Source: Candidatus Eremiobacterota bacterium
GTDB taxonomy: Bacteria; Vulcanimicrobiota; CADAWZ01; Ess09-12
Assembly: GCA_031082125.1 (NCBI GenBank)
Contig: JAVHLM010000019.1
Coordinates: forward strand, 62,001-126,000
Length of the DNA stretch: 64,000 nucleotides
Reading direction: 5' to 3'
A model generated the notes under the pieces. The model made no database searches. It had not been told where the DNA came from and saw only the letters and a program-made list of their open reading frames with translations. Every line of letters begins with the position of its first letter. The stretch's first letter is position 1. Shown here one piece after another: positions 32,612 to 41,532 of the stretch. A program made the position numbers and the translations under genes.

Positions 32612-34111
32612 ATGCAATTGCCTTCTACCCTTGGCATATTGAAGAAATCAGGCTACAGGGCCCTGCCCGTCCGCGATGAGATAAGAAAAAATCTCCTGGA
32701 GAAGATAAGGCGGGGAGAAAAGCTGTTCCCAGGCCTCGTGGGCTATGACAAGACCGTCATTCCCTCCCTCATTAACGCCCTCCTTGCAAAGCATAACTTT
32801 ATCCTGCTGGGACTGAGGGGGCAGGCAAAGTCCAGGATCCTGAGAAGCCTCGTCACTTTTCTGGATGAGTATATCCCCATGGTGGCGGGGTGCCCTCTTC
32901 ATGACAGCCCCCTTTCCCCTCTCTGCATAAGCTGCAGGACCCGTCGTGAGAGCGAGGGGGACGATCTTCCCATTGAATGGCTCCACCGCGGGGAACGCTA
33001 TAACGAGAAGCTCGCCACGCCCGACGTCTCCATTGCTGACCTCATAGGCGACATCGACCCTATCAAGGCGGCGGCCGAGAAGCGCTCCCTCTCCGATGAA
33101 GAGGTGATCCACTACGGGATAATCCCTCGGAGCAACAGGGGAATATTTGCCATCAACGAGCTCCCTGACCTGCAGCCCCGCATCCAGGTGGGACTCCTGA
33201 ACCTTCTGGAAGAGGGGGACATCCAGATCCGCGGCTTTCCCGTAAGGATGCCCCTCGACATGCTCATCGCTTTCTCGGCCAACCCCGAGGACTACACCAA
33301 CAGGGGCAATATCATCACGCCCCTGAAGGACCGCATAGACTCCCAGATTATGACCCATTACCCCAGGACCATGGCCGACGCCTTGGCCATCACCTCCCAG
33401 GAGGCATGGCTTGAGAGAGAGAGCCCTGCCCGTATACTCATTCCCCCCTCCATGGGGGAGCTTATCGAGGAGATTGCTTTCATGGCCAGGGAAAGCGAGT
33501 ATGTCTACCAGAGCTCGGGGGTGAGCGCAAGGCTCTCCATAAGCGCTATAGAGAATCTCAAGAGCAACCTTGAAAAGAGAGCCCTCCTGACGGGGGAGCA
33601 CACGGTGTACCCGAGGATCTGTGACCTCGGAGCCGTCATCCCTTCAATCACGGGGAAAATCGAGCTTGTCTACGAGGGAGAGCAGGAGGGAGCTTCTGGA
33701 GTGGCAAAAAGGCTCATAGGAGGCGCCGTAAAAAAGATATTCGAGAGAATCTTCCCCAAGGCAGCGTCCCCTAAGCCCCCGCCCAGGGGCGAGCAGGTCA
33801 TTCCCCAGGCGGACTCTCTTTACCGGGAGATTATCACCTGGTTCGGGAAAGGGAACAGGATAGACCTCTCAGATGAGATGCCCTGGGATGACTATTACAG
33901 GGAGCTCAAAAGGGTGCCCGCACTTCTCGAGATAGCCCAGAAGCACCTGAAAACGGGCGATATGCACGAAACCGCCTTCGGGATGGAGCTCATCCTGGAG
34001 GGCCTCCACCAGCACTCCCTCATTGCCAAGGAGAGCGCCGACTCCGGGTCCTCCTACTTCGACATGCTCAAGATCATGTTTGACCAGATGAAGGGGCACT
34101 ATGAACTATAG
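32612..34111 (+). CDS. MoxR/Mg-chelatase-like AAA+ ATPase
   Basis: 499 residues. The Walker A is atypical, 'GLRGQAKS' (67-74), with Ala where Gly is usual; Walker B is near 'GIFAINELPDL'. A segment resembling the chelatase insert has 'VSIADLIGDIDPIKAA', and the sensor region has 'FSANPEDYTNRG'. Cysteines in 'CPLHDSPLSPLCISC' could bind metal. The C-terminal part has no obvious domain. The stop overlaps the vWA gene by 11 bases. MoxR-type ATPases usually act with vWA proteins as chaperone-like assembly machines; the client is unknown. Confidence 0.8.
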   Translation: MQLPSTLGILKKSGYRALPVRDEIRKNLLEKIRRGEKLFPGLVGYDKTVIPSLINALLAKHNFILLGLRGQAKSRILRSLVTFLDEYIPMVAGCPLHDSPLSPLCISCRTRRESEGDDLPIEWLHRGERYNEKLATPDVSIADLIGDIDPIKAAAEKRSLSDEEVIHYGIIPRSNRGIFAINELPDLQPRIQVGLLNLLEEGDIQIRGFPVRMPLDMLIAFSANPEDYTNRGNIITPLKDRIDSQIMTHYPRTMADALAITSQEAWLERESPARILIPPSMGELIEEIAFMARESEYVYQSSGVSARLSISAIENLKSNLEKRALLTGEHTVYPRICDLGAVIPSITGKIELVYEGEQEGASGVAKRLIGGAVKKIFERIFPKAASPKPPPRGEQVIPQADSLYREIITWFGKGNRIDLSDEMPWDDYYRELKRVPALLEIAQKHLKTGDMHETAFGMELILEGLHQHSLIAKESADSGSSYFDMLKIMFDQMKGHYEL

Positions 34112-35189
34112 GTATCTCAAGTGGGACGAGGAGGAACTGAAAAGGCTCATGCACCTCATGGGGCTCATGAGCCTTTTCAACGAGCTCCTGCTGGTGACTA
34201 ACGGCGACGTCGAGGAAGCCTTCAGGATCCTGGAGCTCCTCCAGGCCCGGGGCATTATAGGGAACTCCCTGAACCTGGAGGAGTTTCGCTCTGAGATCGA
34301 GAGAAAAAAAATCGTCTACCGCGACAACGAAGGGATTTCGCACCTCTCGAAAAGCGGCGAGAAGAAGCTCCGCGAGCACTTTCTCCATGAGATCTTCAAT
34401 ACCCTGAAGAGGGACGGGCCGGGAGACCATCTCACAGAGCACCTGGGGACAGGCTGCGAGATGCTCCCCGAGCTCGTGCCCTACCAGTTCGGAGACTCTC
34501 TTGACCGCATCGCCATCAAGGAATCGCTCCAGATGGCAATGAGGCGGGGCATAGACGAGATAAGCATCACCGAGAAGGATCTGATGGTCCATGAGACGGC
34601 TTTTAATGCGAGCTGCGCCACGGTGATAATGCTCGATATAAGCCACAGCATGATCCTGTACGGAGAAGACAGGATCACCCCCGCCAAGAAGGTGGCCCTG
34701 GCCCTGGCCGAGCTTGTACTGAAGAACTATTCCCATGACAGCCTTCACTGCGTGCTCTTCGGCGATACTGCCTGGGAGGTGAAGCTCGAGGACCTCCCCT
34801 ATGCCGGCGTCGGCCCCTACCATACCAACACCAGGGCCGGCCTTGAGCTCGCCCAGAAAATACTTCTCGGCACGCACCAGGCGAACAGGCAGATTTTCAT
34901 GATCACCGATGGCAAGCCGTCGTGCATCACGAAAGGAGGGTGCCTTTACAAGAACGCCTGGGGACTCGATCCCGAGATAGTGAACAAGACCCTCAACGAG
35001 GCGGGAAACTGCAGAAAAAACGGCATCGCCATCATCACCTTCATGATTGCCCGCGATGCCCTCCTTGTCGATTTCATCGAGCGCCTCACCCGCATCAACA
35101 GAGGAAGAGCCTACTATACCTCCCCTTCAAGGCTCGGCGAATACCTGCTCTCAGACTACCTCAGGAACAGGAAAAAAAGGATACGATAG
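34101..35189 (+). CDS. von Willebrand factor A (vWA) protein
   Basis: 362 residues. The C-terminal vWA domain (about 170-350) has a complete metal-ion-dependent adhesion site: D179-x-S181-x-S183 in 'LDISHSM', Thr in 'HTNTRAG' and Asp in 'MITDGKPS'. The N-terminal half is helical and unrecognised. There is no signal peptide, so it is cytosolic. It overlaps the AAA+ gene upstream and lies seven bases before the kinase gene, forming one translational unit. It resembles ViaA/CoxE-type partners of MoxR ATPases in arrangement. Confidence 0.85.
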   Translation: MNYRYLKWDEEELKRLMHLMGLMSLFNELLLVTNGDVEEAFRILELLQARGIIGNSLNLEEFRSEIERKKIVYRDNEGISHLSKSGEKKLREHFLHEIFNTLKRDGPGDHLTEHLGTGCEMLPELVPYQFGDSLDRIAIKESLQMAMRRGIDEISITEKDLMVHETAFNASCATVIMLDISHSMILYGEDRITPAKKVALALAELVLKNYSHDSLHCVLFGDTAWEVKLEDLPYAGVGPYHTNTRAGLELAQKILLGTHQANRQIFMITDGKPSCITKGGCLYKNAWGLDPEIVNKTLNEAGNCRKNGIAIITFMIARDALLVDFIERLTRINRGRAYYTSPSRLGEYLLSDYLRNRKKRIR

Positions 35190-35196
35190 AGAAAAA

Positions 35197-36816
35197 ATGC
35201 CTATGGGCATGCTCTTTCCCGGCGATACGGTAGAGTCCTACATGATAATGAGGCTTCTTGGCGAGGGGGGCATGAACTACGTCTACCTTGTGGAGCATAA
35301 GGAAAGCGGCAGGCTCTTTGCCATGAAGGTCACGAAGGACCTCACCGGGAGCGATTCCGATGCGGTGGAAGTCTATAACCGCTTCCTGAGGGAGATCTCC
35401 ATCCTCACCACTGTATCCCACCAGGGACTCCCCCATATAGAGGACTACTTCACCAGGGGGGACCTCTGTTATATAATAGAAGAATATATAGAGGGAAAAT
35501 CCCTGGAAGAGGCCCTCCTCGTGGAATTACCCTCCCAGGAGCAGGCGGCACGCTGGGGCATGGAGCTCTGCGCCATCCTGGAGGTGCTCCACGGAAACGA
35601 CATCATCTTCCGCGATCTCAAGCCTTCAAATATCATCATAGGGCGGGACGGAGAACTGAAGCTCGTGGACTTTGACATCGCCAGGCGCTATGTCGAGGGG
35701 AAGGCCCATGACACGATGCTCCTCGGCACACCGGGCTACGCGGCGCCAGAGACCTACGGAAAGGCCCAGAGTGACGCCCGCTCAGATATCTATTCCCTCG
35801 GCGCAACACTCCACCACCTCATGACAGGCATGGCGCCCCTCTCATATCCCTTCCAGTTTCAGCCCCTCGAGCAGTTAAAGCCCGACGTGGACAGAGCCTT
35901 TGCGGCCCTCATAATGAAATCGCTCTCGGACAGGCCGGAGCACCGCTTCGGGAGCGCCCGCGAGATGAGAGAGAGCCTGGAGGTGCTCTTCCCTGAAGCC
36001 GTCCCACCCCCACCAAAGCCTTCGCCCGTGCCGCCTCAGGCACCGGTAACACCTGCTGCGCCTGTATTCCCTCAGGCTCAGCCTCCCGCTCCCGGCGCGA
36101 TAAGCAGATTCTTCAACACGCAGATGGGAAATAAAACACCGCTGCAGATCGGGGCCGGCATCATCATGGTCGTTCTCTTCCTGTGGGGCCTGGTTTCCTT
36201 TATAAGACTCCTGTTCCCCGACGAGCTTCGCCCCGCCCCCCCGGGAACGCAAGTCGCGGCCGCCGGGGCCCTTGAGCCCTCGGTGAACCCCAAGCGGGAC
36301 TGGGGAAATTTCGGCTTCAACTCACAGACGGTATATCCCCCCACCTATTGCTATTACCCCTCCGAGGTGGCAAAGCCGCATATGACCATCAGGCAGAAGA
36401 CCGATTCCGGCGCCCTCTTTCCCCACCTGGAGATATCCTTTGAATTCCAGACAAGAGGAAGCGGCTCACCGTACACCACTGATCCCCATGAACTCACTCT
36501 GTATTGCGTCATGCCCACCGACGGAAGCTACCTCGTGGGAGGGGGAAAATTCAGCACCATACGGGGGGGCTTCAGGAAGCTCACTTTGAAAACAAGAGAC
36601 CGACATACCTGTGAAAAGAACAGGGCGACCATATACGTGGGGGAAAAGGGCGGAAAAGTGAAGGGATCAGTAATATACGATATATCATGGGATGACTATA
36701 TCCCCGGGTACAGCCCCGACAAGCCATGGCAGGGGCCCCGCGTGCTTCTTTACATGAAGGCGCCAGATTATTCCTGGGAGTACACGAAGGGCTTCATCGC
36801 GAAATACCCTCTCTGA
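35197..36816 (+). CDS. Membrane Ser/Thr protein kinase
   Basis: 539 residues from ATG 35197 (35203 and 35209 are alternatives). The kinase domain (about 13-265) has 'LGEGGMNYVY', K44, catalytic D140 in 'FRDLKPSN', and 'VDFD' (157-160) in place of DFG, with 'APE' in the activation segment. A Pro-rich linker, one membrane helix (about 317-340) and a beta-rich outer domain of about 190 residues follow. It could sense an external signal and act on the AAA+/vWA pair. The gene converges with pilT, with seven bases between the stops. Confidence 0.88.
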   Translation: MPMGMLFPGDTVESYMIMRLLGEGGMNYVYLVEHKESGRLFAMKVTKDLTGSDSDAVEVYNRFLREISILTTVSHQGLPHIEDYFTRGDLCYIIEEYIEGKSLEEALLVELPSQEQAARWGMELCAILEVLHGNDIIFRDLKPSNIIIGRDGELKLVDFDIARRYVEGKAHDTMLLGTPGYAAPETYGKAQSDARSDIYSLGATLHHLMTGMAPLSYPFQFQPLEQLKPDVDRAFAALIMKSLSDRPEHRFGSAREMRESLEVLFPEAVPPPPKPSPVPPQAPVTPAAPVFPQAQPPAPGAISRFFNTQMGNKTPLQIGAGIIMVVLFLWGLVSFIRLLFPDELRPAPPGTQVAAAGALEPSVNPKRDWGNFGFNSQTVYPPTYCYYPSEVAKPHMTIRQKTDSGALFPHLEISFEFQTRGSGSPYTTDPHELTLYCVMPTDGSYLVGGGKFSTIRGGFRKLTLKTRDRHTCEKNRATIYVGEKGGKVKGSVIYDISWDDYIPGYSPDKPWQGPRVLLYMKAPDYSWEYTKGFIAKYPL

Positions 36817-36823
36817 GCACCCG

Positions 36824-38056
36824 TCAGAACATCTCCTCGTCGCCGCCCTCCTTCTTGACATAGACATCGCTTCCGGCGATGCGGAGCCTGGACTCCTTGA
36901 GCGCCTCAAGCTTCTTGATGTCAAGCTCCATCTCCCAGTCAATGGTGAACTGGCGGCGCAGCCCCGGAGGCATCTGGGCCAGGAAGGCCTCCTTCTCGTT
37001 GCAGAATGAAAAGGCGTCCTCCCATGAGATAATCCCGTTGTTCCCGTGATTTACCAGGGACTGCTCCATGGTGATCATCCCATGCTCCGAGGCGATTTCC
37101 ATTGCCGAGTGGAGGAGGTGCATCCTGTCCTGCCTTATGAGATGCCGTATGGCCGTGGTGCCCAGGAGCAGCTCGCAGGCCGCCACGCGGCCTTCTTTGT
37201 TCTTGGTGAGGATAAGGTTCTGGCAGACCACGGCAAGAAGGCAGTCCGACACCTGGAGCCTGGCGCCGCCCCGGTGATCGTCGGAGAAGAGGGAAAGAAA
37301 GCGGCTGATGGTCTCCTGGGCGCTCCTTGTATGGAGGGTGGCAATGACCAGGGCACCCACCTGCGCCGATCTGAGGGTCATCTGGGCTGTCTCCTCATCG
37401 CGTATCTCCCCCACAAGGATCACATCGGGCGTTTCCCTGAGGGCGCTCCTGAGCGCTATGTGGAAATCGGGCACGTGGGTCCCTATTTCCCTCTGCTCAA
37501 TGAGGGAGCGCTTGTTCTGGAAGACTATCTCGATGGGATCCTCTATGGTGATGATGTGCTTTTCCGACCGCTGGTTGATGATTTCAATCATTGCGGCAAG
37601 CGTGGTGGATTTCCCGCTCCCCGTGGCACCGGTGACCAGCACGAGGCCCGACCGCTCGAGGGCAAGCTCCTCAAGTTTCTTGGGCAGCCCGAGTTCCTCG
37701 AGGGACCTCAGGCGGTTGGACAGCACTCTCATCACGATCGAGGAGCCGTGATACTGCTTGAATACATTGATCCTGAAGCGCCTTCCCGTGGAAGGCATCT
37801 CCACGGTGTAATCCAGGTCGCGGGGATTCTCGCCGAAAAAATCCGAGAGCATGAAGCGGTTGGTGAGAAGGCGCACTATCTTGTCAACATCTTCGCCGGT
37901 GAGCACCATGTCGCTGAGAGGAACCACTTTCCCGTGGATACGGGCAGTGGGAGGATTCCCCGGACAGAGATGGATGTCCGACGCGTCCTTCTTGAGAGCG
38001 CTCTGTATTATCCCTGAGTCAAGCAGAATTTTTTCCGATTCCCCGTCAAGCAGCAT
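36824..38056 (-). CDS. pilT: PilT-family type IV pilus retraction ATPase
   Basis: 410 residues. Walker A 'GATGSGKST' (143-151), the Asp box 'IITIEDPIEIVF', Walker B 'ILVGEIRDEET' and His box 'ATLHTRSA' are typical of PilT. The C-terminal part is extended by about 50 residues compared with classic PilT, and the end is charged. PilT disassembles type IV pili for twitching motility. AAGGAGG precedes the ATG. No other pilus gene is present here; PilU-like paralogues cannot be excluded. Confidence 0.88.
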   Translation of the reverse strand: MLLDGESEKILLDSGIIQSALKKDASDIHLCPGNPPTARIHGKVVPLSDMVLTGEDVDKIVRLLTNRFMLSDFFGENPRDLDYTVEMPSTGRRFRINVFKQYHGSSIVMRVLSNRLRSLEELGLPKKLEELALERSGLVLVTGATGSGKSTTLAAMIEIINQRSEKHIITIEDPIEIVFQNKRSLIEQREIGTHVPDFHIALRSALRETPDVILVGEIRDEETAQMTLRSAQVGALVIATLHTRSAQETISRFLSLFSDDHRGGARLQVSDCLLAVVCQNLILTKNKEGRVAACELLLGTTAIRHLIRQDRMHLLHSAMEIASEHGMITMEQSLVNHGNNGIISWEDAFSFCNEKEAFLAQMPPGLRRQFTIDWEMELDIKKLEALKESRLRIAGSDVYVKKEGGDEEMF

Positions 38057-38083
38057 GGAAGGCTCCTCCTTGCAATGGTTCTC

Positions 38084-38146
38084 CTTATACTCAAGAGCAT
38101 GACTGACGGCATCATTATCCTCCAGAGAGCATAATGTGCGTCAGTA
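38084..38146 (-). repeat. Double-hairpin interspersed repeat, copy C
   Basis: The reverse complement shares with copies A and B the start ATACTGACGCACAT, the middle ATAATGATGCCGTCAGT and the end GAGTATAAG. It lies 27 bases upstream of pilT, about 13.5 kb from the other two, in opposite orientation. Confidence 0.8.
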
Positions 38147-38202
38147 TATCAGATATGACAGACCCTGACATTCTCCTTCACAGGCCTCACCGCCCGTCGA
38201 AA

Positions 38203-38240
38203 GGGGAAAAAATAAGAAGGCCTGGCTCATGCCGGGCCTT
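38203..38240 (-). terminator. Intrinsic terminator of the small secreted protein gene
   Basis: AAGGCCTGGC (38217-38226) and GCCGGGCCTT (38231-38240) form a ten-base stem with one mismatch and a TCAT loop. Read on the minus strand it is followed by CTTATTTTTTCC, a good U-tract. Confidence 0.85.
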
Positions 38241-38261
38241 CCCTGTATGATGACTGAAAAA

Positions 38262-38633
38262 TTACTTCTTCCAGCCTGTGCGATTCTGCCATTCTACGAA
38301 AGGAAGAATCTCGAAAGATTTAGCGTGATTGAACTCATCGGATTTCACAATCACATATACGCCATCTCTGAGCTTGACCGAAGAGGGATGAAACTGAGTT
38401 CCATTGCTAAGCAGGAATTTCTGTGAACCCTTGTCCTTGGTATCAACAACGATCATCGAACCCCACTGTGGGAGTTTCCCGTTCCATGTTACGAAACCCT
38501 CATATGTCCTTGCCGTGTCTGTCCCATAGAAGGGTACCTGAGGAGCCATCACCGAAGTAGTGACCTGTGCATGGGCAGCCGCGAAAGTCAAAAGGACGAA
38601 TGCCACCGCCATAACGAGCATAACCTTTCTCAT
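38262..38633 (-). CDS. Small secreted protein of unknown function
   Basis: 123 residues with a clear Sec signal peptide ('MRKVMLVMAVAFVLLTFAAA', cleavage likely after 'AHA'). The mature part of about 100 residues is beta-rich ('GKLPQWGSMIVVDTKDK', 'LRDGVYVIVKSD') with no cysteines or known motif. GGAGGTGA precedes the ATG, and a terminator follows, so it is a monocistronic gene. A palindrome AATTAC-TAG-GTAATT (38692-38706) upstream might be an operator. Confidence 0.75.
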   Translation of the reverse strand: MRKVMLVMAVAFVLLTFAAAHAQVTTSVMAPQVPFYGTDTARTYEGFVTWNGKLPQWGSMIVVDTKDKGSQKFLLSNGTQFHPSSVKLRDGVYVIVKSDEFNHAKSFEILPFVEWQNRTGWKK

Positions 38634-38691
38634 ATTGTCACCTCCTTTCTTGAATTCTTATATCGTGGAACCTCCGTTCCATTCTCGGGAA

Positions 38692-38706
38692 AATTACTAG
38701 GTAATT
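38692..38706. promoter_or_regulatory. Palindrome upstream of the small secreted protein gene
   Basis: AATTAC-TAG-GTAATT, perfect six-base arms, with a second inverted repeat GGAAC-N4-GTTCC at 38667-38680 nearer the gene. Both could be protein-binding sites or RNA stems; no regulator is identified. Confidence 0.35.
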
Positions 38707-38784
38707 CTACCCCTTTTCCCTTTATCCTTTTTTCAAGAGAAATTTATTCACCGTCACGTTCCGATATTCCTTCTTGGCACCTCG

Positions 38785-38823
38785 AAAGCCTTATGCGGCA
38801 AGAGAAGGTATCTATAAGGCTTT
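38785..38823. other. Ten-base perfect inverted repeat
   Basis: AAAGCCTTAT (38785-38794) pairs exactly with ATAAGGCTTT (38814-38823) around a 19-base loop. It ends 42 bases before the next start codon and could be a leader hairpin or an operator. Confidence 0.45.
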
Positions 38824-38865
38824 GTTGAATGATTCACCATAGCAGTTCCTTTAAGGAGTGAGAAC

Positions 38866-39237
38866 ATGACGACGAGGATCACCTTTACCACCATGGGAAA
38901 GAACTACCTCGAGGGGGCCATGAGCGAAGAAGACTTTGCCGCCTATTTTGAGGGCTTTGTGCCTTCCCTCATGCTCTTCAGGGACGAGTTCAAGCAGAAG
39001 ATTGAGCCTGCCATCTTCTTTAACCCCGACTCGAAAAAACTGGCTGAAAAGAGCGCCGCCTTCACCGCCATCTTTGACGGAATGGAGCGGGGCGTCGCCC
39101 TCATCAAGGAGAGCCTCTCCGCCAAAGAGAAGAAGCGCTTTGAAAAGGGCTACAGGATGATCATCGATTCCACGGAAAAACTTGCAGCGCTAAAAACAGA
39201 AGTAAGCGAGATCATGAAGACCATGTCCCCCCTTTAG
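38866..39237 (+). CDS. Small helical protein of unknown function
   Basis: 123 residues, mostly predicted helix and charged, without signal peptide, cysteine or membrane segment. 'FKQKIEPAIFFNPDSKKLAEKSAAF' and 'KRFEKGYRMIIDSTEKLAALKTEV' suggest a helical bundle. AAGGAG precedes the ATG. It lies 97 bases upstream of moxR on the same strand and could share its transcript. Not recognised. Confidence 0.6.
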   Translation: MTTRITFTTMGKNYLEGAMSEEDFAAYFEGFVPSLMLFRDEFKQKIEPAIFFNPDSKKLAEKSAAFTAIFDGMERGVALIKESLSAKEKKRFEKGYRMIIDSTEKLAALKTEVSEIMKTMSPL

Positions 39238-39334
39238 GCGGCAGTGAACCCTTCAGGGATGCCCCCCTGCTCGAGCCATCCCACCGGGCACCGGAAGGGC
39301 TCCATTCCTTTTGAGCAGAGAACAGGAGCGCTCC

Positions 39335-40273
39335 ATGACAGAGAGACAGGAAAGACCATACGACGGTCTCGAGCAGAACCTTTCAAAAGTCATCAAGGGA
39401 AAGCATGAAGCCATAGAGTACCTCATGCTCGCCCTTTTCAGCGGGGGCCATGTCCTCATCGAGGACGTGCCCGGCGTGGGGAAGACCACCATGGCAAAAG
39501 CCCTGGCCATGTCCATAAGCGGGGGATTCAGGCGCATTCAGTTTACTCCCGACCTCCTGCCCACCGACATCCTGGGCTCCTCCATCTATAATCCGGGAGA
39601 CGGGACTTTCGTCTTCCACGAAGGCCCTATTTTCACCAACATTCTCCTCGCCGACGAGATAAACAGGGCTTCACCCCGTACGCAATCAAGCCTCCTGGAG
39701 GCCATGAGCGAGAGGCAGGTGACCGTTGAGGGAAAAAGCAACACACTGTCGGAGCCATTCCTGGTGATCGCCACGCAGAACCCCATTGAATTCCATGGCA
39801 CGTACCCCCTCCCCGAGGCCCAGCTTGACCGCTTCGCCCTCCAGATCTCCATGGGCTATCCCCGGACCGACGACGAGCTCGCGATTCTCTACGGCCAGGC
39901 CGAGAAGCACCCCATAGACGATCTGGTGCCGGTGATGGATCTCACCGCCGTCGTGGGACTCCAGAAAGAAGTGAGGGCAGTGAGGGTGGAGAAAAGCATT
40001 GCCCTCTACATGCTCGCCCTCGTGGAGGCTACCAGGAAAAAAAGTGAGCTCCAGCTCGGCGTGAGCCCCCGGGGCTCCCTGATGCTCTACCGCGTCTCGC
40101 AGGCCCTGGCATTTATGCGGAACCGCGAATATGTGCTCCCCGACGACGTGAAGGAAGTGGCCCCCCTGGTCCTCTCCCACAGGATTGTGCTGGAGACCAA
40201 GGCAAAGTACTCCGGAGTCTCCAAGAAGGGGATCATCGAAGAGATTATCGCGAAAACAAAGATCCCGACATGA
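39335..40273 (+). CDS. MoxR family AAA+ ATPase
   Basis: 312 residues. Walker A 'EDVPGVGKTTMAKAL' (43-57), Walker B 'ILLADEINRASPRTQ', sensor 'VIATQNPIEFHGTYPLPEAQLDRF' are the MoxR hallmarks. I choose ATG 39335, with AGGAGC upstream, over an earlier TTG at 39311. MoxR ATPases help fold or insert metal-cofactor or membrane complexes. The stop overlaps the DUF58 start (ATGA), in the common MoxR-DUF58-transglutaminase operon. Confidence 0.94.
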   Translation: MTERQERPYDGLEQNLSKVIKGKHEAIEYLMLALFSGGHVLIEDVPGVGKTTMAKALAMSISGGFRRIQFTPDLLPTDILGSSIYNPGDGTFVFHEGPIFTNILLADEINRASPRTQSSLLEAMSERQVTVEGKSNTLSEPFLVIATQNPIEFHGTYPLPEAQLDRFALQISMGYPRTDDELAILYGQAEKHPIDDLVPVMDLTAVVGLQKEVRAVRVEKSIALYMLALVEATRKKSELQLGVSPRGSLMLYRVSQALAFMRNREYVLPDDVKEVAPLVLSHRIVLETKAKYSGVSKKGIIEEIIAKTKIPT

Positions 40274-41532
40274 TGGACCCACAGAGACCCCGCATAAGGC
40301 TCTTTTACTGGCTCCAGTCAGCCTATATGAGAAAGCTCACCCCCTCGGGAAGGATTATCTTCTGGATCCTTGTCCTCTCTTCGGGGCTGGGCTTTTACAG
40401 CTTCACCATCAAGATTTATTATGTCTTCATCATCCTTTTTGCCCTCTTCTTTGTCTCCTTCATATACACAGGACTCTTTTCCTACCTGAAGCCCCCTCGC
40501 CTCGAGGTAAGTCACGCCCCTCCGGGACGGAGCACATGCGGCCATTCGGTGAGGGTCAGGATACAGGTGAGAAACCTGTCGGCAAAGAACTACTATGATC
40601 TTACGGTCACCGAGGGAGCACTTCCCCCCTTCATACACGAGCACCAGGAAGGGGCCCACTATATCCCGCACCTTCCTCCCCATGGGGAGACCTCATGCGA
40701 GGTGGTCCTGGAGTTTACCCGCCGCGGCCACTACGTGCTTCCCGGCATTGAAGTGGAGTCCTCCTTTCCTTTCGGCATCGGCAAGGGAATGCGCCGCTTC
40801 CCCCAGGAGAAAAGCCTCCTTGTGTACCCGCGCTTTCATCACCTCACCTCGCTTGACATCCCCGTGGGAAAGCGCTATCAGCCCGGCGGCATAGCTCTCA
40901 CGTCGAACCTGGGCGAATCGACGGAGTTCATCTGCACCAGAGAATACCGCGTGGGGGACAGCCCGCGCTTTATCCACTGGCGCTCCTCGGCACGCCTGGG
41001 AAAGCCTGTCGTCAAGGAGTTCCAGGAGGAATATTTCTGCCGCATCGCCCTGCTGCTGGACACCTACGTTCCCCCGGGGTCGAAACAGAAGGCCTTCGAG
41101 AGCCTCGAGGCGGCCATCTCTCTCTCAGCGGCCGTGGCTGACAACCTCTCCCGGAAGGAATACATCATCGACATCTTTGCCGCGGGGCCCAATGTGTATC
41201 ACCTCCAGGCGGGAAGGAGCCTCGCCTACCTGGAGAACATCCTGGACATCCTCGCCTGCATCGAGCACTGCTCCACACCGCCCTTTGAGAAGCTCGAGCC
41301 CATCCTGCTTGAGAACCTCTCGCAGATCACCACGTGCATCATGGTGTTTCTGGACTGGGACGAGCCAAGGGAGCGCCTCGTGCGGACCGCCAGGGCGCTC
41401 GGCACGGCAGTGAAAGCCATTATTGTCCGCGATGGAGCCCCTTCCGCCGACCCTGCGCCATACGAGGGCCTCGTGGGAAAGATAGCTCTGATAAGCCCCG
41501 ATGATGAGAAAAGGGGGATAGCCACGCTGTGA
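40270..41532 (+). CDS. DUF58 domain membrane protein
   Basis: 420 residues. Two hydrophobic segments (about 28-42 and 45-70) are followed by a beta domain and the DUF58 core 'EYRVGDSPRFIHWRSSARLGKPVVKEF' (about 220-246), then a degenerate vWA-like C-terminal region. DUF58 proteins regularly pair with MoxR and transglutaminase proteins; their molecular role is not established. The start overlaps the moxR stop, and the stop overlaps the next GTG start, so all three genes are translationally coupled. Confidence 0.9.
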   Translation: MMDPQRPRIRLFYWLQSAYMRKLTPSGRIIFWILVLSSGLGFYSFTIKIYYVFIILFALFFVSFIYTGLFSYLKPPRLEVSHAPPGRSTCGHSVRVRIQVRNLSAKNYYDLTVTEGALPPFIHEHQEGAHYIPHLPPHGETSCEVVLEFTRRGHYVLPGIEVESSFPFGIGKGMRRFPQEKSLLVYPRFHHLTSLDIPVGKRYQPGGIALTSNLGESTEFICTREYRVGDSPRFIHWRSSARLGKPVVKEFQEEYFCRIALLLDTYVPPGSKQKAFESLEAAISLSAAVADNLSRKEYIIDIFAAGPNVYHLQAGRSLAYLENILDILACIEHCSTPPFEKLEPILLENLSQITTCIMVFLDWDEPRERLVRTARALGTAVKAIIVRDGAPSADPAPYEGLVGKIALISPDDEKRGIATL

